A stretch of DNA of 64,000 nucleotides from JABFXX01 sp964419605 (GTDB lineage: Bacteria > Myxococcota_A > Polyangia > Haliangiales > Haliangiaceae): positions 1 to 64,000 of the forward strand of contig CAYQQM010000017.1 in the NCBI GenBank assembly GCA_964419605.1. The letters are read 5' to 3'. Under the pieces are notes generated by a model. That model saw nothing but the letters and a program-made list of their open reading frames with translations, was not told the DNA's origin and made no database searches. Of this stretch, positions 1-7,003 are shown in pieces. The position numbers and the translations under genes were made by a program. Within the stretch, counting starts at the first letter, position 1. Each line of letters starts with the position of its first letter.

Positions 1-501
1 GGCATCACCAAGGCCTATGCGACGCGCGTAGGCGAGGGACCGTTTCCGACCGAGCTTCACGGCGAAGCCGGTGAGCGGCTGCGGCGCGCCGGCGGCGAGT
101 TCGGGGCCACTACGGGGCGGCCCCGGCGTTGCGGATGGCTCGACCTACCTGCGCTGCGCATGGGTGTGCGGTTATCTGGAATGCAGTCCCTCGCGCTGAC
201 CAAGCTCGATGTCCTGTGCGGGATGTCGGAGGTGTATGTATGTGTCGCCTACAAATGCGACGGTCGCGAGCTGGACGAGCCGCCCACAGATCCCGACGAC
301 TTGGCCCGCGCCGAGCCCGTGTACGCGCGGCTGCCGGGCTGGGGCCCGCTGCCGCCGGATGCTCGGACCATTTCTGATCTTCCCGCGCAAGCGAGGGCGT
401 ACGTAGAAACGATCCAGAAAATGGCGGGGGTCCCGTTTTGCCTCATTTCTGTGGGGCCTGATCGCAGCGAGACGATCCGGCTGCAGGACCCATTTGCTTG
501 A
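1..501 (+). CDS. purA: Adenylosuccinate synthetase, C-terminal part
   Basis: Partial gene: it is already open at base 1 and ends at a TGA at 499-501. PurA joins IMP and aspartate using GTP in cytosolic AMP synthesis. The visible 166 residues carry the family's C-terminal signatures: TRVGEGPFPTEL near the window start, then GMQSLALTKLDVL, and the terminal SVGPDRSETI motif. The family is about 430 residues, so roughly the last 40 percent is present. The frame runs unbroken from base 1; the later ATG at 160 is internal, not the start. About 90 bases separate it from the next gene, which reads in the same direction. Confidence 0.93.
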   Translation, partial: GITKAYATRVGEGPFPTELHGEAGERLRRAGGEFGATTGRPRRCGWLDLPALRMGVRLSGMQSLALTKLDVLCGMSEVYVCVAYKCDGRELDEPPTDPDDLARAEPVYARLPGWGPLPPDARTISDLPAQARAYVETIQKMAGVPFCLISVGPDRSETIRLQDPFA

Positions 502-592
502 TTATGATACGATCTTTATTCCCCAAGGTTGTCACCTAGCTAGGGGTCAGAGCTGCAGAACCGGCTTTTTGTCCGCGCAATAGGAATCACCC

Positions 593-2389
593 ATGAAGAT
601 CGTCTGTGACGCTTGCCAGGCCAAGTACTCGATCTCCGATGACAAAGTTCAAGGCAAGGTCTTTAAGATCCGATGCAAGAAGTGCAGCAACGTCATCGTT
701 GTGCGCGGTGGCGCCGGTGCCGCTGAAGCACCATCAGCGCAAGCGGATCGGGAGTCCGGGAGCGACAAAGATACGCGCGTATACGACTATGGCCACGAGG
801 CCAGCGCGCATCCCGCCGCCGCTGAGGATGCGATTTGGCATCTCGTGATCCAGCAAGAACAGGTCGGTCCGATGACCGCCGGGGACGTTCAACACCGCTT
901 GGGGTCCGGGGAAATCGACGCCGAGACATTTGCGTGGCGCGAAGGCTTTGCCGATTGGACGCCGCTGTCGCAGATCGATGTATTTGCGACGCTGTTCTCG
1001 GCCGGGGGGGCGCCCGCGCCGCAATCTGGCGAAGCGGCCGCTGCGGTTGGTGCCATGTTCAGCGGACTCGACGAACCGGCAGCCGCGCCGATCGGCAAAT
1101 CAGACGACCTGTTCGCGCCCGCGCCCGCGGCAGCCGCGCCGGCCGATGACGACGGCAGCGACCTGTTCGCGCCAACCCCGGCGGCTGCGGCGGCCTCCGC
1201 TGCTGCTCACAAGTTGCGCGGTGAGCGCAACGAAAATTCGGTGCTGTTTTCGCTAAACAATTTGGCCCAACTGGCAAGCGATCGGCCTATGAGTTCGCCG
1301 TCGTCGTCGCCGCCGCTGAGCGGAGGGGCCGTGAGCAGCACCCCGTCTGCTGGAGCCGGTAGCGAAGGATCAGGCCTCATCGACATTCGATCGATGGCAA
1401 GTGCGTATATGGGCAGCGCTTCAAGCGCAGCCATGGGAAGACCGGCGACTTCGTCGGCAATCGGCTCCATTGACGACTTGCCAGTCTTTGGCGGCGGCGG
1501 ATTTTCCGAACCGGCTGTGCTTGTTCCAACGGCTCAGCGATCGGCCAATAACAAGCTGCTATATTTGATGATCGGGGCGGTGGCCCTTCTTGCGGTCGTT
1601 GCCGTTTTCATGGTCGTGCTACTCGTAAGAGGCGGCAAAGAGAAGGTCGTCGTAGCCGAGATCCCTGTCGCAAAACCGACGGACACAAAACCTGCCGACA
1701 GCAAGGAACCCCCCAAGGGGACTTCCTTCGGGGCGCCCGAGGCCAGCGGCGCAAAGTCGGATCCGCGCGACGACATGAAAAAGCCCGGGGGAGCTGACTC
1801 GCAGGCGGGCGATGGTCCACCGGTAAAGTCGGATCCTCCAGGGGCTGCAAAATCGCCCGATGCGCCCGTGAAAAAGCCCGATCCCAAGCGGCCGACCGGG
1901 TCTGGAACCGCCGCTGCGGTGAAAACCGGCGGCACCGGTTCGACGAAGCCGGACCCCGCCGCCGCAACGACAAAGCCAGACCCGGGGCCGAAGGCGGATC
2001 CCGGGGGAGGGAGCTGCGACGAGGTGTCGTGTGTGCTTAACAACTACGAGGGTGCGTGTTGTTCGAAATACCGAAAGGGCGCCAAGCCCAGCGGTGGTGG
2101 GGCCAAGCCTGCCGGAGGAGGCGATCTCCCGGAGTCGCTTGATCGCGCCATGATCTCCTCGGGGATTGCGGCGGTGAAGGCGCGCGTTACCTCGTGCGGC
2201 GACCGTTCGCAAGCGAAAGGAAAAGTGAAAGTTCACGTCAAAGTCGGTGGCGACGGGCGCGTAACGAATGTTTCGGTGGATAGTGCTGCGGACCCGGCGC
2301 TCGGTGCTTGCGTTGCGGCCGCTGTGCAAAAGGCATCATTTGCCAAGACGGCAAATGGCGGCTCGTTCAGCTATCCGTTCGTGTTCTAG
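593..2389 (+). CDS. Zinc-ribbon/GYF single-pass membrane protein with TonB-like C-terminus (GltJ/AgmX-like)
   Basis: 598 residues. An N-terminal MJ0042-type zinc ribbon has Cys pairs at 5/8 and 28/31. A GYF_2 domain follows at about 81-133 (IWHLV...QVGPMT...FADWTPL). Next come long Ala/Ser linkers, one transmembrane helix near 322-345, a Pro/Lys/Asp-rich periplasmic spacer, a Cys cluster (C-x4-C-x7-CC near 475-490), and an AgmX/PglI-type TonB-like domain to the end (VKVHVKVGGDGRVTNVSV). This is the architecture of myxobacterial GltJ/AgmX, whose cytosolic zinc-ribbon and GYF domains act in gliding-motor control. The role here is inferred from architecture only; no other glt or agl gene adjoins it. 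The ATG at 593 begins exactly at the zinc ribbon. Its last 34 bases recur at 3288-3321. Confidence 0.8.
   Translation: MKIVCDACQAKYSISDDKVQGKVFKIRCKKCSNVIVVRGGAGAAEAPSAQADRESGSDKDTRVYDYGHEASAHPAAAEDAIWHLVIQQEQVGPMTAGDVQHRLGSGEIDAETFAWREGFADWTPLSQIDVFATLFSAGGAPAPQSGEAAAAVGAMFSGLDEPAAAPIGKSDDLFAPAPAAAAPADDDGSDLFAPTPAAAAASAAAHKLRGERNENSVLFSLNNLAQLASDRPMSSPSSSPPLSGGAVSSTPSAGAGSEGSGLIDIRSMASAYMGSASSAAMGRPATSSAIGSIDDLPVFGGGGFSEPAVLVPTAQRSANNKLLYLMIGAVALLAVVAVFMVVLLVRGGKEKVVVAEIPVAKPTDTKPADSKEPPKGTSFGAPEASGAKSDPRDDMKKPGGADSQAGDGPPVKSDPPGAAKSPDAPVKKPDPKRPTGSGTAAAVKTGGTGSTKPDPAAATTKPDPGPKADPGGGSCDEVSCVLNNYEGACCSKYRKGAKPSGGGAKPAGGGDLPESLDRAMISSGIAAVKARVTSCGDRSQAKGKVKVHVKVGGDGRVTNVSVDSAADPALGACVAAAVQKASFAKTANGGSFSYPFVF
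2355..2388 (+). repeat. 34-bp direct repeat, left copy (3' end of the GltJ-like gene)
   Basis: Begins ATGGCGGCTCG and ends CGTGTTCTA. It is the last 34 bases before the final G of the TAG stop. It is identical to 3288-3321, 933 bp downstream in the same orientation. Together the copies bracket the ccdAB module, like an attachment-site or target duplication. Reading GGSFSYPFVF then stop, this copy is the natural gene end. Confidence 0.9.
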
Positions 2390-2461
2390 GACCTCATGTC
2401 AGTGGTTTTGGCAGGTTCCGGTCGCCGAGGCGAGCCGAGCGCGAGGCGTGCGGAGTAAGCG

Positions 2462-2785
2462 CTACTGGCGGTCCCAAGCCTGCGTGATCAACAGGTCGAT
2501 GGCACCGATCACTCGATCGGCATCGGTCTTCAATGAACCGACGTGTTCGCCCAGGCGCTCCACTGCGATGGAAACGATGTGGAGTGGGTTGAGGACGACC
2601 GTCCTGCCCTCTACGTCGAACTTGGGGTTCAACGTCGGCTCCAACGCCGGGACGGTGGATTCAAGCACTAACGGTATGACAACGCGCCTGCGAGCAAGAT
2701 CGAACCGACGCGACTGGACGACTACGACGTAGGGGATAGCCGCTTTCTGCGGTCCGATGTTCCGATGAACGTCAAATTGGGCCAT
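2462..2785 (-). CDS. ccdB: CcdB-family toxin
   Basis: 107 residues, the normal CcdB length. The family pattern is clear: MAQFDVHRN at the start, a YVVVVQS strand, RRVVIPLV, and a C-terminal helix AIDLLITQAWD. CcdB poisons DNA gyrase and is neutralised by CcdA encoded just upstream. The ATG at 2785 shares a base with the antitoxin stop (TGATG), so the two are translationally coupled; a GTG one codon upstream (2788) is also possible. The C-terminal Trp-Asp is near the end as in F-plasmid CcdB, but the last residues differ, so gyrase targeting is inferred. It lies inside the insert bounded by the 34-bp repeats. Confidence 0.85.
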   Translation of the reverse strand: MAQFDVHRNIGPQKAAIPYVVVVQSRRFDLARRRVVIPLVLESTVPALEPTLNPKFDVEGRTVVLNPLHIVSIAVERLGEHVGSLKTDADRVIGAIDLLITQAWDRQ

Positions 2786-3036
2786 CACAGATCCGCATGT
2801 TCATCGGCAAATGCGCCATGCTCTTCGTCGAAGTCGTTCCAGGCGGTGATTGCAGCGTCCAACCGACCGTCCTCCTCCGTGCGACGCTTCTTCTCGGCAG
2901 CTACGAACTCGGCCAACAGCTTCTCGACCTGCTCGGACAGGTTGGATGCGTACTCGCGCGCGCACCGCACGAGGTCCTCGTTCAGGGTCATATTGACCGG
3001 CCGTTTGGGTGCATTGATATTGTACGTCGAACTCAC
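2785..3036 (-). CDS. ccdA: CcdA-family antitoxin
   Basis: 83 residues. The N-terminal part (NINAPKRPVNMTLNEDLVR) looks like a ribbon-helix-helix DNA-binding domain. The C-terminal tail ending DEEHGAFADEHADL matches the CcdA toxin-binding tail (NGSFADE in the F plasmid). I chose the GTG at 3036 because upstream in-frame codons run through the operator palindrome at 3037-3055. Its stop overlaps the ccdB ATG by one base. CcdA binds CcdB and, with it, represses the operon; the palindrome sits directly before the start codon. Confidence 0.83.
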   Translation of the reverse strand: MSSTYNINAPKRPVNMTLNEDLVRCAREYASNLSEQVEKLLAEFVAAEKKRRTEEDGRLDAAITAWNDFDEEHGAFADEHADL

Positions 3037-3055
3037 ATGCGCATTATATGCGCAT
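3037..3055 (-). promoter_or_regulatory. Candidate CcdA operator: two ATGCGCAT palindromes
   Basis: ATGCGCAT, itself a perfect palindrome, occurs at 3037-3044 and 3048-3055, separated by TAT. It directly abuts the GTG start of ccdA. Twin palindromes of this kind suit a ribbon-helix-helix dimer pair and autoregulation. The functional role is inferred from position. Confidence 0.5.
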
Positions 3056-3089
3056 GATAGGTACATCTGCAAGTACAATAGCTTAGAAC

Positions 3090-3239
3090 CTAACCCCGAT
3101 AGTTCGCAGAGGAGGCCTTCGGACAAATCTCGGCCCCCGTCACGCAGCCCAAAAGCCCCAAGCCGACCGCGACTACGCAAAGCGACCTTATTGCTGTAAC
3201 TGCGACCATGGTTGAATTCATACGACGTTTGTTTTCCAT
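3090..3239 (-). CDS. Tiny lipoprotein-like ORF
   Basis: 49 residues from the ATG at 3239. A basic N-terminus (MENKRR) is followed by a hydrophobic stretch ending in a lipobox-like VGLGLLGC, leaving a mature peptide of only about 18 residues. I do not recognise a family. It reads toward ccdAB on the same strand and lies inside the repeat-bounded insert. It could be a true small lipoprotein, the decayed start of a longer one, or chance. Later starts at 3218 or 3206 are possible. Confidence 0.3.
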   Translation of the reverse strand: MENKRRMNSTMVAVTAIRSLCVVAVGLGLLGCVTGAEICPKASSANYRG

Positions 3240-3287
3240 CAGCCGCTTCCTTTTGCGAACCGCGGCATCCATGACCACCTGTCGATG

Positions 3288-3321
3288 ATGGCGGCTCGTT
3301 CAGCTATCCGTTCGTGTTCTA
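3288..3321 (+). repeat. 34-bp direct repeat, right copy
   Basis: Perfect copy of 2355-2388. Upstream of it the reading frame that would continue the GltJ-like protein hits a stop (3272-3274) and shows no homology. So this is a short duplicated end, not a second gene. It marks the right edge of the ccdAB insert, 79 bp before tex. Confidence 0.88.
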
Positions 3322-3400
3322 ACAGCGCTCGATCGCGCCCGGATCTAGCTGCGTACCTATTGCCGAGACTCACCGGCACGGCTACGGTCGATGACCCGAC

Positions 3401-6049
3401 ATGACCGACGACGCCCCCGCAACAGTCGCCACACCGAAGCTCCAGTTCGATCCGGTACCAGCCCTTGCGTTTGCGCTGTCCGTGCCGGCTCATTGTGTCG
3501 CAGCCGTCGTCGGTTTACTCGATGAGGGCAACACCGTACCGTTTATCGCTCGGTATCGCAAAGAGCGCACAGGTGGTCTCGACGAAGTGCAGATCCGATC
3601 GATCGAGTATCGCCGCAGCTACCTGGTCGAGTTGGAGCAGCGCCGAGCGGCGATCCTCGATTCGGTCGCATCCTCCGGGAAGCTTACGCCTGAGCTCGAC
3701 GCTCGTTTGCGATCGGCGACGACCAAGGCTGAACTGGAAGACCTTTATGCCCCGTATCGCCCGCGGCGGAAGACGCGGGCGTCTATCGCGCGAGAACGTG
3801 GACTGGAGCCGCTTGCCGAAAAGATCATCGCGCAAGGCGGCGACGGATCCCCGCAGACCGACGCCGCTGCGTTTGTGACCGACCACGTTGCCACCGCCGA
3901 CGAAGCCCTCGCGGGTGCGCGCGATATCGTAGCGGAGCGCATTGCAGATAGCGCCGAAACGCGGGCGTTGGTTCGTCGCGAGCTCGCCGAGAACGGTGAG
4001 CTCGTTAGCGAGGTCGTGCCGGGAAAAGAATCGGAGCCCACGAAGTTTGAGCAATATTACCGCCACCGCGAGTCGGTAAAACAGATTCCCTCGCACCGCT
4101 ACCTCGCGATCCGTCGGGGAGAAGCAGAGGGCGTTTTGCGCGCTCACGTGGCCAGTGCGAGCGACCTTGAATCGGGGATTCTTAAGATCGTGAATTTCAA
4201 CTCTGAGTCCCCGTGGGGGCCTGAGCTTCAGCGCGCGGTGCGAGATGCACTGCAGCGACTGATCTTGCCCAGCATCGAAAACGACATTCGTTCGGAGCTC
4301 AAGCTTCGCAGCGACCTCGCCGCCGTGGACGTGTTCGCGGGCAACCTTCGCAACCTGCTGCTTGCCGCTCCGTTGGGCTCTGCGGCTGTGGTAGGCGTCG
4401 ACCCTGGGCTACGCACTGGGTGTAAGTGTGCCGCGATCGACGCAACTGGAAAGTTTCTCGGATCGATAACGATCCACATTGTTCAAAGCGATCTGACCCA
4501 AGCAAAGGCAGACTTCGCGGCATTTATCGCTCAACATGCGCCGCGAGCCATCGCGGTTGGCAACGGCACGGGCGGACGTGAAGCCCACGCGTTTGTGAAG
4601 CGTGCGCTGGCTGAAAACGGTACCCTCAAGCCGCACATTGTTCAGGTCAATGAAGCTGGCGCTAGCGTGTATTCCGCTTCTGACCTTGGGCGGGAAGAGT
4701 TTCCCGAGCTGGACCTAACGATTCGCGGCGCCATATCCATTGCTCGACGTTTGCAAGATCCGTTGGCCGAACTCGTGAAAATCGAACCCAAGTCGATCGG
4801 CGTTGGCCAATATCAGCACGACGTGCACGAGGTGCTACTGACCAAGCGACTCGGAGATGTCGTTGAGAGCTGCGTAAATCACGTCGGCGTGGAACTCAAT
4901 ACCGCGAGTGCGCAGTTGCTCGGATACGCAGCCGGCATTGGACCGTCAGTCGCTTCCCACATCGTTGCGCACCGGGACACCCACGGAGGATTTCGATCGC
5001 GCGCTCAGCTCTTGGATGTCCCCGGAGTGGGGCCGAAAACGTTTGAACAAGCCGCCGGGTTTCTCCGGATCTCCGGAGGTGACTATCCGCTCGACGCATC
5101 GGCGGTTCATCCCGAACGCTATCCGATCGTCGAAAAGATGGCTGCCGACCTTGGGGTCTCGCTGGCCGACCTGATCGCCAACGCCGACCTCGTCGACAAG
5201 ATCGATCTCGCGCGTTACGTGGCAGGGGATGTTGGAGAGCCAACCCTACGCGATATTGCAACCGAGCTAAAAAAGCCGGGACGCGACCCGCGAGCTGAAT
5301 TTGATCCGCCCAAGTTTCGCGACGACGTTACGGCGATGGAAGACTTATCGCCAGGGATGGTGCTCGAGGGCATTGTGACCAACGTAACCGCGTTTGGCGC
5401 TTTCGTCGATATTGGGGTCCACAACGACGGCTTGGTCCACGTGTCCCAGCTGGCGGAGCAGTTTGTAAAAGATCCGACAGAAGTCGTCAAAGTAGGCGAT
5501 AAGCTCAAGGTTCGCGTGCTCGAAGTCGATCACAAGCGCAAGCGAATCGGCCTGTCCGCACGTCCCCCTGTGCCTCATCAGGAGCGACCGCCAAAGCAGA
5601 ACCGAGCGCCTTCCGAGAGGGGCCCTCGATCTCAGGCGCACGCCGTCGGTGCTTCGGCTCGACCTAGCTCGGAATCGCGCGCCGATCAGCCTGGTCGTGA
5701 GACTGGAGGTAGGAATGAGCAGCGGGGCAGTGGACGCAAAGGCGATCGCAACCCGCAAAGCGATCGCAACCCGCCGCGAGAAGTTCGCGGTGGAGCGCAA
5801 GGGGCGGCGCGCGGACCCGGCGATCGGGCTGACGTTCGAAGGCCGCGCGATGCGTCGGGGAATTCCCCGCGCGACGAGCGACGCAACGAGAACCCTCGAG
5901 GGCCTCGTCGCGATCAGGGGGGAGGCGACCGCAGCCCCGACCAGGGCCGGTCGGATCCGCGCGACGCGGCACCCGACAACTGGGGCGTTTCAGGATTCGT
6001 CAACAATCCGTTTGCCGCGCTCGGCAAGTCCGACGATTCAAAGCGCTAG
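3401..6049 (+). CDS. tex: Tex-family RNA-binding transcription accessory protein
   Basis: 882 residues. The Tex N-terminal helical domain covers about 10-200 (VGLLDEGNTVPFIARYRKERTG is the family hallmark, here at 36-57). A YqgF/RNase H-like fold begins near 331 (GVDPGLRTGCK). Helix-hairpin-helix motifs lie at about 500-560 (GIGPSVA, VPGVGPKT), and an S1 RNA-binding domain at about 648-718 (VTAFGAFVDIGVHNDGLVH). Tex proteins usually end soon after S1, near 770 residues. Here a low-complexity Arg/Gly/Asp/Asn/Pro tail of about 160 residues follows, ending NNPFAALGK. The ATG at 3401 starts the conserved region promptly. Tex is a cytosolic, transcription-associated nucleic-acid binder. Confidence 0.95.
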   Translation: MTDDAPATVATPKLQFDPVPALAFALSVPAHCVAAVVGLLDEGNTVPFIARYRKERTGGLDEVQIRSIEYRRSYLVELEQRRAAILDSVASSGKLTPELDARLRSATTKAELEDLYAPYRPRRKTRASIARERGLEPLAEKIIAQGGDGSPQTDAAAFVTDHVATADEALAGARDIVAERIADSAETRALVRRELAENGELVSEVVPGKESEPTKFEQYYRHRESVKQIPSHRYLAIRRGEAEGVLRAHVASASDLESGILKIVNFNSESPWGPELQRAVRDALQRLILPSIENDIRSELKLRSDLAAVDVFAGNLRNLLLAAPLGSAAVVGVDPGLRTGCKCAAIDATGKFLGSITIHIVQSDLTQAKADFAAFIAQHAPRAIAVGNGTGGREAHAFVKRALAENGTLKPHIVQVNEAGASVYSASDLGREEFPELDLTIRGAISIARRLQDPLAELVKIEPKSIGVGQYQHDVHEVLLTKRLGDVVESCVNHVGVELNTASAQLLGYAAGIGPSVASHIVAHRDTHGGFRSRAQLLDVPGVGPKTFEQAAGFLRISGGDYPLDASAVHPERYPIVEKMAADLGVSLADLIANADLVDKIDLARYVAGDVGEPTLRDIATELKKPGRDPRAEFDPPKFRDDVTAMEDLSPGMVLEGIVTNVTAFGAFVDIGVHNDGLVHVSQLAEQFVKDPTEVVKVGDKLKVRVLEVDHKRKRIGLSARPPVPHQERPPKQNRAPSERGPRSQAHAVGASARPSSESRADQPGRETGGRNEQRGSGRKGDRNPQSDRNPPREVRGGAQGAARGPGDRADVRRPRDASGNSPRDERRNENPRGPRRDQGGGDRSPDQGRSDPRDAAPDNWGVSGFVNNPFAALGKSDDSKR

Positions 6050-6056
6050 GTGCCCG

Positions 6057-6275
6057 CCTACCAGCAAACTAGACCGCGGCCCGAAACGCGAAGTGTACGC
6101 GCGCGAGCACGTGCCGTTTGTCTGGTTTGTTGACCCCGACGCTCGCACACTCGAAGTCCTTCAGCTGGACAGACTGACCTATCGCCTCATCGGGACCTAT
6201 GCCGACCATGCCGTTGTGTGCGCCGACCCGTTTGCCGCGGCGGAAGTCGAATTGCGCTTTCTTTGGGGCGAATAA
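6057..6275 (+). pseudogene. Remnant of a Uma2-family (DUF820) nuclease, C-terminal end only
   Basis: About 70 residues with the Uma2 end pattern: DRGPKREVYAREHVPFVWFVDP, ARTLEVLQL, and a terminal DPFAAAEVELRFLWG. The fragment begins right after the tex stop, in another frame, with no start codon of its own. The frame upstream only reads antiparallel sense of the tex tail. Uma2 proteins are PD-(D/E)XK-fold and about 190 residues, so roughly the last third survives. It probably marks a deletion or insertion junction at the tex 3' end. Confidence 0.7.
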
Positions 6276-6389
6276 CACAGCGTGTCGGAGCTGCGCACGT
6301 ATCTCGAAACCCACCAAACGACGCTGCGGACAGCGACATTGCCGCGATCGTGCTGGGACGTTGCGGCAACAGCCTCGGGAGGGGCTACG

Positions 6390-6659
6390 CTATTGTTTCG
6401 GTTCGCAACCGCGATCGGCCGGTTGCGCTGGCTCGGCAGGTGTTGCCGGACTCGGATCGTCGGGTTGGTCTCCGTCGACCATAAATTGCCACTCCATGTC
6501 AAAAAGCCAGCGCCATAGATTAAAGCTCCTCTTCGTGGTGCGACGGTACTCGCCTTGTTTCGCTTCAGCGTCGGACAAGGCTGTGTTGCCATAGCCTTGG
6601 TTCGATGCGGTCTCCATCGGGTTGTATCCCGATGCTTTGAGCTCCCCCGGCTTCGGCAT
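6390..6659 (-). CDS. Hypothetical small acidic protein
   Basis: 89 residues from the ATG at 6659 (an upstream start at 6803 would add 48 residues). The centre reads like real protein, with mixed charge and aromatic content (RSFNLWRWLFDMEWQFMVDG). The end is a Pro/Asp-rich tail. No family is recognised and no signal peptide is evident. It stands alone between the Uma2 remnant and the divergent MoxR gene. It could be a chance open frame in high-GC DNA. Confidence 0.35.
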   Translation of the reverse strand: MPKPGELKASGYNPMETASNQGYGNTALSDAEAKQGEYRRTTKRSFNLWRWLFDMEWQFMVDGDQPDDPSPATPAEPAQPADRGCEPKQ

Positions 6660-7003
6660 GGCCGTGCCCGAGGCTACGCCAGGATCGCATGGTAACCCTA
6701 CCTCCACCCGATCAGATGCTGCGACAAACAGCGCACGCACGATTGGAGGGCGCTCAGGCATGGCCGAACTATTGGCTCGCTTCCTTCCGTCGTCAAGCGC
6801 CAAGAGACCGACGGCCGTCGCGTTTCACCACATTGCTTCACGCCGGAGCGGGCGTGGCAGTCCGTTTCGCCGGACGACTCGACCTTCCAGTGGGGCGGGG
6901 CTGTACGTAGCGTTCGTTCGAGGCGGAAATGCGTACAAGTGGGTTTGGGGGACTGGCGAGGCGCGCCACCCGGGGACCAAATTCGGCTAAGGTGGGCTCG
7001 TAC
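6660..7003. other. Intergenic, no recognisable gene
   Basis: Between the hypothetical protein and the MoxR ATPase. Frames are open on both strands as expected at this GC, but no family signature is visible. The ribosome binding site of the ATPase (AAGGTGG, 6989-6995) lies at the right end. Confidence 0.4.

Noticed and set aside
1534..2329. Long minus-strand frames opposite the GltJ-like gene
   Set aside because: Typical antisense open frames of Pro/Ala/Lys-rich, high-GC coding sequence.
5649..6056. Upstream part of an open frame that ends in the Uma2 remnant
   Set aside because: It re-reads the Arg-rich tex tail in another frame and has no family features; only 6057-6275 shows Uma2 similarity.
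6282..6518. 78-residue plus-strand ORF after the Uma2 remnant
   Set aside because: No ribosome binding site and no recognisable features; it overlaps the more protein-like minus-strand ORF.
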